Notes: a model not told the origin generated them from the sequence alone. Shown: positions 1 to 8,092, counted from the first letter of the stretch. The stretch: DNA of 18,530 nt from CAZFER01 sp964517495 (GCA_964517495.1 CAZFER010000096.1:1-18530); one strand, 5' to 3'. Translations and numbers: made by a program.

Positions 1-488
1 TGAATGTCAACATGAACATATTTTCAGACTTTGATAGCCCTTGGAAAGAATTTTTTTGTTTGGAATTTCTTTTTTCTATGATTTCCTTGAATATCCGATT
101 AAAATTAGTGGTGACAAGCCGATATTGACCATCTCGGTTCTCGGATATGGTTTAAAGAGATTCATGAGTTGTTATAGAATTGGGTTTATTGTAATCAGGT
201 TTCAGTATCTTAGATATTTCTCTACGTACTTTTTCACGTTCCCCAACAATATTACTCTCCAGCAACCCAATTGCTGTATCATACTGTTTCGCATTAATGG
301 CTGCTTGATGGACATCATCTGGATTCTCATTTAGATTATAATAGAGTTTTTCCACCAATCCCTTGAATCCAGGTAATCCCAGCAGGAACAGAAATACCAG
401 CCCCACAAAACAACACAACTCGACCTTCTTCATGTTCTTGTAATAAAGAATCGGGAATATCTGGCCCATTTTTCACAAAAGCAGGCAT
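1..488 (-). pseudogene. SIR2-family (NAD-binding) protein, N-terminal part, frameshifted, with a stop, cut by window edge
   Basis: An ATG at 486-488 is preceded by GGAG about 7 bases upstream. It opens a frame that reads MPAFVKNGPDIPDSL and then VVLFCGAGISVPAG, the GAGxS NAD-binding motif of SIR2 proteins. At the C run 378-380 (GGG on the coding strand) one extra base breaks the frame. Removing it gives GLPGFKGLVEKLY, the usual continuation. The frame then stops at TAA (152-154). The same frame continues past that stop into DGQYRLVTTNFNRIF, which matches the second SIR2 motif (TTNFD in relatives, with N for D here), and stays open to the window edge. SIR2 domains of this type are common in bacterial antiphage and NAD-depleting proteins. 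Whether this one was a defence gene is inference, because the effector or sensor part lies outside the window. A frameshift plus a nonsense codon makes decay likelier than a single sequencing error. Confidence 0.75.
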
Positions 489-782
489 GAAAATACTCCA
501 CTAAATAGTTGATATTGAATCATTTTACTGGATATGAAACCGATTTGGAGTATAGACCATATATTTCTAAATTGAAATATTCTTTGTAGCAATTAAAAAT
601 CAGTTGATCGTAAATCATGTGTACACGAAATGATCACAAATAGATTTTCGAATAGATTCCATTTACTTTGGATTAATTTGAAGAAGGACGGTATATTCTT
701 GTGCACAAATTTATGTACAAGGGTTATTTTTTAATGGTTATGATAGTGGGGTATCTCTTCGTAAGTACAGTAAAATCAATAG

Positions 783-866
783 TGCCGGAGGGGGGACTCG
801 AACCCCCACGTCCCGAAGGACACTAGGTCCTGAACCTAGCGCGTCTACCAATTCCACCACTCCGGC
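783..866 (-). tRNA. tRNA-Leu(CAG)
   Basis: The minus strand folds as a class II tRNA. The acceptor stem is GCCGGAG with CTCCGGC. The anticodon stem CTAGG/CCTAG encloses loop TTCAGGA, giving anticodon CAG. A long variable arm has stem GTCC, loop TTCG and stem GGAC. The T arm is GGGGG-TTCGAGT-CCCCC and the discriminator base is A at 783. The CCA end is not encoded, so it must be added after transcription. The long variable arm and A73 fit leucine identity. No clear Rho-independent terminator follows in 700-782. Confidence 0.96.
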
Positions 867-884
867 TTTGGGAAAAGGCTTCAT

Positions 885-913
885 ATTCTATGTTTAATAA
901 TCTACATCCTCAA
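885..913 (-). promoter_or_regulatory. Promoter of the tRNA-Leu gene
   Basis: On the minus strand, TTGAGG (908-913) and TAGAAT (885-890) are separated by exactly 17 bases, a good sigma-70-type match. The -10 box lies 18 bases before the tRNA 5' end, which leaves a leader of roughly 11 bases. Confidence 0.65.
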
Positions 914-1081
914 GCCGTTTGGTAAAGACCTGATCACGGGCATAAAGCAAGATTTCTTAACCTTTTTATATCAACATATATGGAAGTGGGATGATCGGAT
1001 TTTGAATTCATTTCGAGCCAATTCCGTGTAAAATATATATAGAAGATGAAACATAATCGTTAAATAAATATCGAGGTACAC

Positions 1082-2143
1082 ATGAGTTCAAGCCAAACCA
1101 CCACGCTGGAAAGCATTCTGGCGCCACATACCAAAGAGAGCAAGCTATCGGAGACGCTCGAAAATAATAAAGTGCGCTGCTATGCTTGCGGGCACCGCTG
1201 TTTGGTTCCCGAAGGACGTCCAGGTGTTTGCAAGGTGCGCTTTAACGAAGGGGGCACTTTATGGGTTCCATTTGGCTATGTAGCCGCCCTTCAGTGTGAT
1301 CCTATAGAAAAGAAACCTTTCTTTCACGCCATGCCCGGCTCAAACGCCATGAGTTTCGGGATGCTGGGCTGCGATTTTCACTGTGCCTATTGCCAAAACT
1401 GGAACACTTCACAAGCTATCCGTGATCCTGATGCGGGTGGCCATATTCGCCCCATTAGTGCTGAGGAATTCGTTAACCTGGCGATTCAATATGGCGCAAG
1501 CACTGTAACCAGTACATACAACGAACCGCTAATCACTTCAGAATGGGCGGTTGAGATTTTTAAACTCGCCAAAGAAAAGGGTTTACGCACATCTTATGTC
1601 TCCAACGGCAATGGCACGCCAGAAGTGATTGACTATATTCGACCCTGGACAGACATGTATAAAGTCGATTTAAAGGGATTTCAGGATAAGCCTTATCGCA
1701 AATTAGGGGGTAAGTTACAAACCGTGTTGGATACCATCCAGTTACTCCATGACAAGGGCTTCTGGATGGAAATCGTTACCCTGGTTGTTCCTGGTTTAAA
1801 TGATACAGAGGAAGAATTACGTGATATTGCCCAATTTGTTGCTTCGGTTGATATCAATATTCCCTGGCATATCACGGCTTTCCATGAAGATTATAAAATG
1901 CATGGCATGGGCCGCACACAGGGGCAAACTTTACTCCAGGCTGGTGAACTAGGCAAAGAAGCGGGTTTAAATTATGTCTACATCGGAAATATCCCCGGTT
2001 ACGCACCTGATTGGGAAAATACCTATTGTCCTTCGTGCCAAACACTATTGATCGAACGCTATGGTTTTCGAGTTCTGGAAAACCGCATCCTCAAAGGGGC
2101 ATGCCCCACATGTCACCAAACAATCCCAGGTGTATGGGAATAA
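1082..2143 (+). CDS. amrS: AmmeMemoRadiSam system radical SAM enzyme
   Basis: A 353-residue radical SAM protein. The SAM-cluster motif is GCDFHCAYCQNW, with C97, C101 and C104 (CxxxCxxC). An N-terminal cysteine set (C33, C36, C40, C50; CYACGHRC then GVC) and a C-terminal zinc-ribbon-like set (C316, C319, C341, C344) are typical of the AmrS family, related to pyruvate formate-lyase activating enzymes. The YNEP motif near residue 148 and YKVDLKGF near residue 193 also fit. Family members are usually encoded with the Memo-like AmrB and AMMECR1-like AmrA proteins; neither is in this window. The system's reaction is not something the sequence can settle. The ATG follows GAGG at 1073-1076. The next gene starts 144 bases later behind its own likely promoter, so cotranscription is not required. 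Confidence 0.9.
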   Translation: MSSSQTTTLESILAPHTKESKLSETLENNKVRCYACGHRCLVPEGRPGVCKVRFNEGGTLWVPFGYVAALQCDPIEKKPFFHAMPGSNAMSFGMLGCDFHCAYCQNWNTSQAIRDPDAGGHIRPISAEEFVNLAIQYGASTVTSTYNEPLITSEWAVEIFKLAKEKGLRTSYVSNGNGTPEVIDYIRPWTDMYKVDLKGFQDKPYRKLGGKLQTVLDTIQLLHDKGFWMEIVTLVVPGLNDTEEELRDIAQFVASVDINIPWHITAFHEDYKMHGMGRTQGQTLLQAGELGKEAGLNYVYIGNIPGYAPDWENTYCPSCQTLLIERYGFRVLENRILKGACPTCHQTIPGVWE

Positions 2144-2168
2144 CCATTCAATTTTTATTGTCGATTCA

Positions 2169-2192
2169 TAGCATATTGATATAAATATGCTA
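2169..2192. repeat. AT-rich inverted repeat downstream of amrS
   Basis: A perfect 8-base stem, TAGCATAT (2169-2176) with ATATGCTA (2185-2192), encloses an 8-base loop. It lies 25 bases after the amrS stop and just upstream of the next promoter. No T run follows, so it is a poor terminator; an operator for the kinase gene is possible but unproven. Confidence 0.4.
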
Positions 2193-2213
2193 CATTATGG
2201 TTCGGATGGTAAG

Positions 2214-2222
2214 TGTTATAAT
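2214..2222 (+). promoter_or_regulatory. Extended -10 promoter for the histidine kinase gene
   Basis: TGTTATAAT is a perfect TATAAT (2217-2222) preceded by the TGn extended -10 element. No good -35 box is visible 16-18 bases upstream. Transcription from here would leave a leader of about 55-60 bases, which contains GGAGGG (2249-2254) and the palindrome GGCCTAGGCC (2263-2272). Confidence 0.5.
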
Positions 2223-2287
2223 CCATTGCACTTATTCGAATCGAATATGGAGGGTTATATCGGGCCTAGGCCTATTGTCCTGAGCAC

Positions 2288-4510
2288 ATGAAACAACTAC
2301 GATTTCGCCTGTTCGTTTCATTCCTGGGGGTTGCTTTGTTGGCCATGATACCCCTTTCATGGGTGCCTTATTATACCTTGTCTGTTCATTGGCATGATGT
2401 TCGGACGGAAATGATTAATTCCACCGAGGAGCAGATTTATAAATTCCTCAATCAGGCTCAGGATATCTTCGACCGCAAAATCCTTTTTAATGCTGCCATC
2501 CATCTTAAAAACAAAACGTTTGTGGAAAAACCCGAATGGGCCGATATATTAGCCACCTGCGAAAGCCGTGAAGATCCCGAGGCTCAACCTATCATTTACG
2601 AGATGGAACGGATCATCTATAACAACATTGATAAAGATTCCCCCCTTAAAAAAGCCTTTGGCCAGGGAGATATCCAAGTCATTCCCAAAAAGCAATACCT
2701 CAAAATGAAGCCTTGGATTGAGAAACAGCAATTATACGAAGAGGACAGAAAAATATATGTGTGGATAACACGTGATTTGTTTCGCGGCCACAATGTTTAT
2801 GATATGGAACTGGTAGGAGGCTTATTTGCCAAGTCCAAACTAATTGAAAAGAAACCGGGCTATAAAAAAACTGAATTTTACCTCGGAGAGCAGCTCGATA
2901 TCACGCCTATCGTTATCAATCCCTCACCAAGTATCCTTCAAACTTACATACCGGAAGAAGCCTTTCATCAGCTGTATAACATTGAGGGAAAAGAGGACAA
3001 AGAGTATAAACCTGTTGATCTTGCACGTTTGGGGCCAGGATTGGATATTGAAGGCTTAAACCAAGGAATCCCGTTGCAAGCCCGTATTATTCCCCTCATT
3101 AACCAAAACGGTCAGGCGGCTGCTTACCTTATACTGAGCATGCCTATCATGGGGGTTTGGAATATTCTGGTCAAACCAATGTCTTATGGATTCTTAATTA
3201 TTCTGGTGTGCATTATTCTCGCCGCTGTTTTTATGGCACGTTCGTTGGCACGCCCCATTTATGAACTGGCAGAAACTGCCCATCGCATGTCACAAGGGGA
3301 ATATGACGCCCGAGTGGAATTAAAAGGCACTGAAGAACAACAAGTTCTGCGTTCCGCTTTCAACACGATGGCTCAACAAATCGAGCGTCAATTCGATCAG
3401 TTGAAAGGGAAAACCAAAGAGTTGGAAATCAGCAACCGCGACCTAAACCAAACCCAACATTTTCTGCAGAATATCCTTGCCAATATTCGCAGCGGGGTTT
3501 TAAGCGTCGACCAACATGGCCGCATCAGCCATGTCAATAATGAAGGCATCAAACTTCTCAAATTGACCGAATGGCGTAATAAAACCACTGAGGAAACCAT
3601 CCACTCGCCTGAACTCAAACGCTTAATTCGAGGCTCGCTGGAATCAAGGCGATCGGTATTTCAACAGGAAATCCCTTGTCAGATGGGTGAGGATGAACTT
3701 CTTTCCCTCCAAGTCAGCACCGTCCCCCTAATGGAGAATAATCAGCCAGTTGGGCTGGTTGTTACTTTCCATGACCTTACTGATATTCGCCGGTTGGAAG
3801 AGCAGGTTCGCCGGCAAGACCGCCTGGCCGCATTGGGACGAATGGCAGCAGGCGTGGCTCATGAAATACGAAATCCATTGGGGATTATTCACGGTTCGGC
3901 CCAATTGTTGAACAAACGCTTCAGAGAGATGGAAGGGGAAGAAGGCCTTTCCCAATTCATCATTGAAGAGGTCAACCGGCTTTCCCGGGTAGTCAATGAT
4001 TTCCTTATGTTCGCCCGGCCACCTGTCCCCAGTTTGGAAGAAGTGGCTCCAGCTACCTTGTTGGATCAGGTTTTAACCTATGCACCTTCATTAGACAACT
4101 GCACCATTCACGTTGATGTCGAACCGGATATTCCTTCCATAGCCGCTGATTCAGAATTAACCCGTGAAGCCTTTCTCAACTTGATTCTCAACGCGTCTGA
4201 AGCCATGGCGGATGGCGGGACCATTGCCTTGAGAGCTTCTCGCTGTGGTAAAAAAGAGATTGTATTCGAGGTCATCGATGAGGGATCCGGGATTCATCCG
4301 GAAATCATGGATCAAATCTTTGATCCCTTCTACACCTCAAAAGATTCAGGAACTGGCTTGGGATTATCATTGGTCCATCAAATCGTATCCAGCCAACGAG
4401 GAAAGGTGGAGGTTGAAAGCGTCCCCAACCAAGGCAGCATCTTTCGCTTGATCTACCCCATCTGGGATTCGCAAACACAGGCCAAGCCCGCAAAACCATT
4501 GTCGGCTTAA
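2288..4510 (+). CDS. PAS-domain sensor histidine kinase (NtrB/AtoS type)
   Basis: A 740-residue membrane sensor kinase. Transmembrane segment 1 is about residues 8-32, followed by a large extracytoplasmic region of about 265 residues that I cannot assign to a known sensor fold. Transmembrane segment 2 is about 300-316 and HAMP about 317-370. A PAS domain begins near 393 (ILANIRSGVLSVDQHGRISH). The HisKA segment has the H box GVAHEIRNP with phospho-acceptor H525. The ATPase domain shows N box N635, G1 DEGSGI (664-669), F box DPFYTSK and G2 GTGLGLS (688-694). All catalytic boxes are intact. No response regulator lies beside it, so it is an orphan whose partner is encoded elsewhere. The start is supported by the membrane segment, but the ribosome site is weak: GGAGGG lies 34 bases upstream and only GAG is close by. 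Confidence 0.93.
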   Translation: MKQLRFRLFVSFLGVALLAMIPLSWVPYYTLSVHWHDVRTEMINSTEEQIYKFLNQAQDIFDRKILFNAAIHLKNKTFVEKPEWADILATCESREDPEAQPIIYEMERIIYNNIDKDSPLKKAFGQGDIQVIPKKQYLKMKPWIEKQQLYEEDRKIYVWITRDLFRGHNVYDMELVGGLFAKSKLIEKKPGYKKTEFYLGEQLDITPIVINPSPSILQTYIPEEAFHQLYNIEGKEDKEYKPVDLARLGPGLDIEGLNQGIPLQARIIPLINQNGQAAAYLILSMPIMGVWNILVKPMSYGFLIILVCIILAAVFMARSLARPIYELAETAHRMSQGEYDARVELKGTEEQQVLRSAFNTMAQQIERQFDQLKGKTKELEISNRDLNQTQHFLQNILANIRSGVLSVDQHGRISHVNNEGIKLLKLTEWRNKTTEETIHSPELKRLIRGSLESRRSVFQQEIPCQMGEDELLSLQVSTVPLMENNQPVGLVVTFHDLTDIRRLEEQVRRQDRLAALGRMAAGVAHEIRNPLGIIHGSAQLLNKRFREMEGEEGLSQFIIEEVNRLSRVVNDFLMFARPPVPSLEEVAPATLLDQVLTYAPSLDNCTIHVDVEPDIPSIAADSELTREAFLNLILNASEAMADGGTIALRASRCGKKEIVFEVIDEGSGIHPEIMDQIFDPFYTSKDSGTGLGLSLVHQIVSSQRGKVEVESVPNQGSIFRLIYPIWDSQTQAKPAKPLSA

Positions 4511-4570
4511 CTCCCCATGATTAATTCACATGAAAAGCATAATAATATCTATGGTTGTGTTTTAGCAATA

Positions 4571-4576
4571 TATAAT
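4571..4576 (+). promoter_or_regulatory. Possible -10 box upstream of the antitoxin-like gene
   Basis: A perfect TATAAT lies 32 bases before the ATG at 4609. No convincing -35 box is seen at the usual distance, so this is a weak call based on the hexamer and its position. Confidence 0.3.
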
Positions 4577-4608
4577 AGAAGGTATCCTTTATACAAGAGG
4601 AAATACAC

Positions 4609-4830
4609 ATGGCTAGCTTGAATATTACCTTGCCAGATGATATTGCAAAAGAAATAGCCAATAAACAGGATAAAAGCCGTTTCATTGCTGAAGTATTGAA
4701 GGAAAAGATTGAACGAGAAAACCAGCTACAAATAGAAGCTCTCTTATTTGAGGGCTATAAAGCAACTTCTAATGAAGATATGGCGTTGGACGCTGACTGG
4801 GATGAAGCAGGAATAGAAGGATGGGAATAA
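4609..4830 (+). CDS. Ribbon-helix-helix antitoxin-like protein (orphan)
   Basis: A 73-residue acidic protein. The N-terminus ASLNITLPDDIAKEIA followed by SRFIAEVLKEKIE has the strand-helix-helix layout of ribbon-helix-helix (CopG/MazE-like) DNA-binding antitoxins. The acidic tail, with DWDEAGIEGWE at the end, resembles antitoxins that normally precede a MazF/PemK-type toxin. No toxin frame follows: 4831-4974 holds no ORF of useful length and the next gene is an unrelated exported protein. The ATG follows AGAGGA about 9 bases upstream. If functional, the protein probably binds its own promoter region, which carries a TATAAT at 4571-4576. The family assignment rests on pattern and length only. 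Confidence 0.7.
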   Translation: MASLNITLPDDIAKEIANKQDKSRFIAEVLKEKIERENQLQIEALLFEGYKATSNEDMALDADWDEAGIEGWE

Positions 4831-4974
4831 GAAAATTCCCATAAAGTAGAGAAATTTTATCTTATCCGCTTGCTATTTGGAAAATCTTACCCGTTAAAAC
4901 GAGCCTATATTCACATCCCCCTCTCGGTTCTACCAACCTATCGCTTATAATATCAATCTGGAGGTTTATTAAGC

Positions 4975-5724
4975 ATGCGTTCAGGATTTATTCATATTCC
5001 ATTTCTCATGACCGGCGTGATCGTATGCGCCTTGTTCACCCAATCCTGTTTTACCCTGGATGAGAAATATGGCGAAGTGGAAATGTTCCACGGGCGGCCC
5101 AAACCAGTGCAAACTGTTCCACGAGCAGCGTTGGGCAAACTGCCATCCGGTACTTTCCCAAGCCATAAAGTGCAGGGGATTTTGGTTATGGATTCAGGGG
5201 CCGATTACAATGGGGAAACATCGTTATCCTATATGCAAAATATGCTCGAACGTTATGTTGACCGACTTAATTTTGGCGATGTTCCTTTTCATTACTTCAT
5301 TGACCAGAGTGGTATCATTTACAGTGGCCGGAATCCGGAAACACCCGCAAAATTGCATGAGGGCGATCCTTTTTTAATGCGTTCCGGTATTTCCAATCTT
5401 GAATTGATGGAATCACGGCTGAACTGGCGCAAGAGTCCTAAAAAACCACTTAACGGTTTCATTACCATCATGGTGTTAGGAGACTACGATGAGATTCTCG
5501 TCAATGAAGCCCAAGAGAAATCCTTGTTCCAATTAATAGCTGTTTTATCCCATGAATATAATCTTCCCCATCATCGTATTGTTAGCCTGCAACAGCTCTA
5601 TCCGGATACCAACAATCCGGGATTTTATTTAAATGCGTATCTCACTCAGGATGTGCTGAAAAAGAATATACCTCCTTCACCTTTACAGCATCGTTTTTTG
5701 AATTCACCTGAGGAAGAAAGTTAA
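4975..5724 (+). CDS. Exported PGRP/Amidase_2-fold protein lacking canonical zinc ligands
   Basis: A 249-residue protein with an N-terminal hydrophobic segment (about 6-22) and C25 in FTQSC, a weak lipobox. It is therefore exported and perhaps lipid-anchored. The body follows the amidase_2/peptidoglycan-recognition pattern: GILVMDSGA (68-76) sits where IVIHHTA is expected, FHYFIDQSGIIYSGRN (105-120) matches the yHyvIdrdGtIyegR strand pair, ITIMVLGDYD (163-172) matches the next strand, and LIAVLSHEYNLPHHRIVS (187-204) matches the helix before the last ligand motif. The first histidine ligand position carries M or D. The usual GHxDxxPGRxxDPG region is replaced by SLQQLYPDTNNPG. Inference: it binds peptidoglycan or another glycan without hydrolysing it. 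GGAGG at 4960-4964 gives a strong ribosome site. It lies 76 bases upstream of the radical SAM gene. Confidence 0.7.
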   Translation: MRSGFIHIPFLMTGVIVCALFTQSCFTLDEKYGEVEMFHGRPKPVQTVPRAALGKLPSGTFPSHKVQGILVMDSGADYNGETSLSYMQNMLERYVDRLNFGDVPFHYFIDQSGIIYSGRNPETPAKLHEGDPFLMRSGISNLELMESRLNWRKSPKKPLNGFITIMVLGDYDEILVNEAQEKSLFQLIAVLSHEYNLPHHRIVSLQQLYPDTNNPGFYLNAYLTQDVLKKNIPPSPLQHRFLNSPEEES

Positions 5725-5800
5725 ACGGAGAAGTTTTGAAAGAATAAACGTTGTTGCAACCATACGTAACGCCATTGGATTTTCATCAGAGGATTAAGTT

Positions 5801-7393
5801 ATGCAACGTGTTTCATTAATCGCCTTATATGACGAATACTGCCTGGGAGTACGTTATATCTCCTCCATTCTACAGCACGATGAACACCACGTCCAAACCA
5901 TCATTTTCAAATCCGTCAGTTGCATTACCCCAAATGATGTCCCCCCTCCTGAAAAACAGGAAGAGGGGGGCTATTACAGCATGTGTACCTATGTCACCCC
6001 CCATGAATTAGACCTGTTGCTGGATACCTTAAAACATCATGATCCCCATTTAGTTGGGCTTTCTTTTTCTTCTGTTAGTTTTGGATTGGCGTGTTTTTTA
6101 ACCCCAAAAATCAAAGCCGCCTTAAAGGTTCCCGTTATTTGGGGGGGAGTGGATTCGACTATAAATAAAGATGAAAACATCCGCCATACAGATATGCTTT
6201 GTGTTGGAGAAGGCGAATATCCCATGCGCGCGCTGGTCAATGCCATGGACCAGGGAAAAGATATAACCAATATTCCCAGTATTTGGATTAACCAAGAAGG
6301 AACCATACACCGCAATTCCTTAATGCGCCTTGAGCAAAACCTCGATAATTATCCCTTTCCCGACTATGAATTAAGCCATAAAACCGTTATTTACCAGGGT
6401 AAGATTCTCGATTCACCCTATCCACCCTGCTCGCACTTATTTTCCAACTTCATGGTGATGGCCACCCGGGGATGCCCTTTTTCCTGCACCTATTGCTGCA
6501 GCGGCCATTATCGGCAGATATATAAAGGTGACCGCTTTTTACGCCGCCGGTCAGTCGATAATGTACTGGCGGAGTTAAAATATCGGCTGCGAACCTGGCC
6601 CTGGCCGTTAAAACGTATCGAAGTCTATGATGATGTCCTCCCTCTGAATAAACCCTGGTTACAGGAATTTTGCCCACGCTATGCCACTGAGATTGGTTTA
6701 CCTTTCTTTGGTTATACGCATCCCAATGTGGGTGAACCAGAAAATTTAAACTTATTAAAAGAAGCAGGAATTCATTATCTCATCATGGGGATTCAATCGG
6801 GAAGCCAGCGAGTGTTGAATGATTTTTATAACCGCCGCCATACCAAAGAACGCACCATTCGTACGGCTCAAAATATACACGATGCGGGCATCAAACTCCT
6901 GTGTGATTTCATCGGATACAATCCCCTGATTCAAGAAGAAGACAATATTGAAACTCTGGATTTGATTTGTGATATTCCCAAGCCCTGGGGGATCATCAAA
7001 TTCAACCCTATGGCCTTTTATGATAATTATCGCCTGACTGAAATTGCCCAGCGCGAAGGCATTATGGACCAATTGGAGCGCCCCAAAGGTGTGCACGCCT
7101 GGCAAGCTAAAATCACGCCTGAGTTGGTGTTTTGGGAATTCATGCATACCCTAGGCCATTTTGAAGGCTTTACCAAGCAGCATATCATGAATCTGGTTAA
7201 GGATGATTATTTACGAAGCCATCCCGAGATTTTGCAGGAAATCGTTCTTAACCTATATAATGCCACCTACCTGGATTCCAACCCTGTAGTTAACAAAAAC
7301 CAATATATTAACGAATTACGCTGGCGTTTGCACCAATCCGAGAATTCCCCCTTAATACGCGCGGCAAAGAAAGTGCGTAGCCTTGTTGTTTAA
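5801..7393 (+). CDS. B12-binding domain radical SAM protein
   Basis: A 530-residue protein of the cobalamin-dependent radical SAM superfamily. Residues 1-190 look like the Rossmann-type B12-binding domain, with VGLSFSS (about 85), VPVIWGGVDST (110-120) and CVGEGEYPMRALV (134-146), the signature seen before the SAM domain. The cluster motif is TRGCPFSCTYC with C225, C229 and C232. EVYDDVLPLNKPW (274-286) and MGIQSGSQRVL (329-339) match later strands of the SAM barrel. Relatives include methyltransferases and uncharacterised enzymes of lipid or natural-product pathways; the substrate cannot be read here. The last 130 residues are less familiar and may recognise the substrate. AGAGGA at 5788-5793 precedes the ATG by 7 bases. 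No obvious pathway partners flank it. Confidence 0.88.
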   Translation: MQRVSLIALYDEYCLGVRYISSILQHDEHHVQTIIFKSVSCITPNDVPPPEKQEEGGYYSMCTYVTPHELDLLLDTLKHHDPHLVGLSFSSVSFGLACFLTPKIKAALKVPVIWGGVDSTINKDENIRHTDMLCVGEGEYPMRALVNAMDQGKDITNIPSIWINQEGTIHRNSLMRLEQNLDNYPFPDYELSHKTVIYQGKILDSPYPPCSHLFSNFMVMATRGCPFSCTYCCSGHYRQIYKGDRFLRRRSVDNVLAELKYRLRTWPWPLKRIEVYDDVLPLNKPWLQEFCPRYATEIGLPFFGYTHPNVGEPENLNLLKEAGIHYLIMGIQSGSQRVLNDFYNRRHTKERTIRTAQNIHDAGIKLLCDFIGYNPLIQEEDNIETLDLICDIPKPWGIIKFNPMAFYDNYRLTEIAQREGIMDQLERPKGVHAWQAKITPELVFWEFMHTLGHFEGFTKQHIMNLVKDDYLRSHPEILQEIVLNLYNATYLDSNPVVNKNQYINELRWRLHQSENSPLIRAAKKVRSLVV

Positions 7394-7426
7394 ATTAATT
7401 TTCAGCAAGTGGGGAGGTAAAGCATA

Positions 7427-8092
7427 TCAGTTGCGTTTAAGGTTCAAAGTAACCGGCAGGTTACTGTTATCTTGTTTTAACTGGCTTGGGACAAATTCCA
7501 GCCGCTGAAAACCGGGTACGGTTAAACGCACGGGTATGATCCCTTCGGCACACGGAATGAATAATAGTCACCAATTTTTGCCGGTTGAAACTTGGGATGC
7601 ATGGATAGTTGCGGAAAACCGGATATTTCAAATTGAATGGCATCCCCCCACAGGTGAATCCGTTGGCAGATTAAGATTAACAAAATACTTGCGAGTTTCC
7701 AACAGGTTGATAAACACCATGTTTCCTTGATATGGTTTAATTTCCACTGATTTGCTTACTCCTGCATATACCGTTTCACCTTCGAGGACATGAGCCATGA
7801 TTTTCCATATTCCCTCACTCAGGCCACTCAAAACAAACGTTCCCTTCAAATCCTTTGCCCGCCGATGGGGAATGTTTAAAATTCCATGATTAAACTCGCT
7901 GAACTGAATCATGGCGCTTTTGTCGTAAGGTTGGTTTTTATGGGTTAACACCACTTTGATATCCGTGTCTTTTTTTTCCATTCCGATATCTACACGTATA
8001 TCCTGTGCATACCAGCGCACAATGTCATCAAAGACGGATAAATCTTCAGCATGGATACGTCTAAATTCCCTGGCGAATGCTTCATGTGTTGC
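7427..8092 (-). pseudogene. Unrecognised secreted-type beta-sandwich protein, truncated and doubly frameshifted
   Basis: The longest open piece (7628-8020) uses a GTG start, but the same frame is open upstream to a stop at 8093-8095, reading HEAFAREFRRIHAEDLSVF before it. No proper ATG or signal peptide is visible, so the N-terminus seems lost. At the six-base C run on the plus strand (GGGGGG on the coding strand, about 7642-7647) dropping one G gives GDAIQFEISGFPQLSM then IGDYYSFRVPKGSYP. Adding one base in the following CCC near 7528 restores the original frame, giving VRLTVPGFQRLEFVPSQL and ending in LKRN at TGA 7427-7429. The tail resembles carboxypeptidase-regulatory-like domains in rhythm only. 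Function is unknown. Both indels are in homopolymers, so read or assembly error is possible. The missing N-terminus argues for a real relic. Confidence 0.6.

Noticed and set aside
41..334. Plus-strand frame of 97 residues
   Set aside because: It is antisense to the SIR2 relic, whose recognisable motifs lie on the minus strand; no family resemblance or ribosome site.
152..469. The 105-residue frame as a small membrane protein
   Set aside because: Its apparent hydrophobic N-terminus is the wrong frame across the GAGIS segment. The true start and frame belong to the SIR2 relic at 488.
1..488. An intact defence island at the left edge
   Set aside because: Only a broken SIR2 N-terminal piece is seen and the next genes are tRNA and housekeeping-type; no second defence gene is present in the window.
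1002..1034. Promoter for amrS made of TTGAAT and TAAAAT
   Set aside because: The spacer is 21 bases, too long for a standard sigma-70 promoter; the AT-rich stretch gives several equally weak alternatives.
7536..7730. Plus-strand frame of 64 residues
   Set aside because: It lies antisense to the reconstructed minus-strand pseudogene and has no features of its own.
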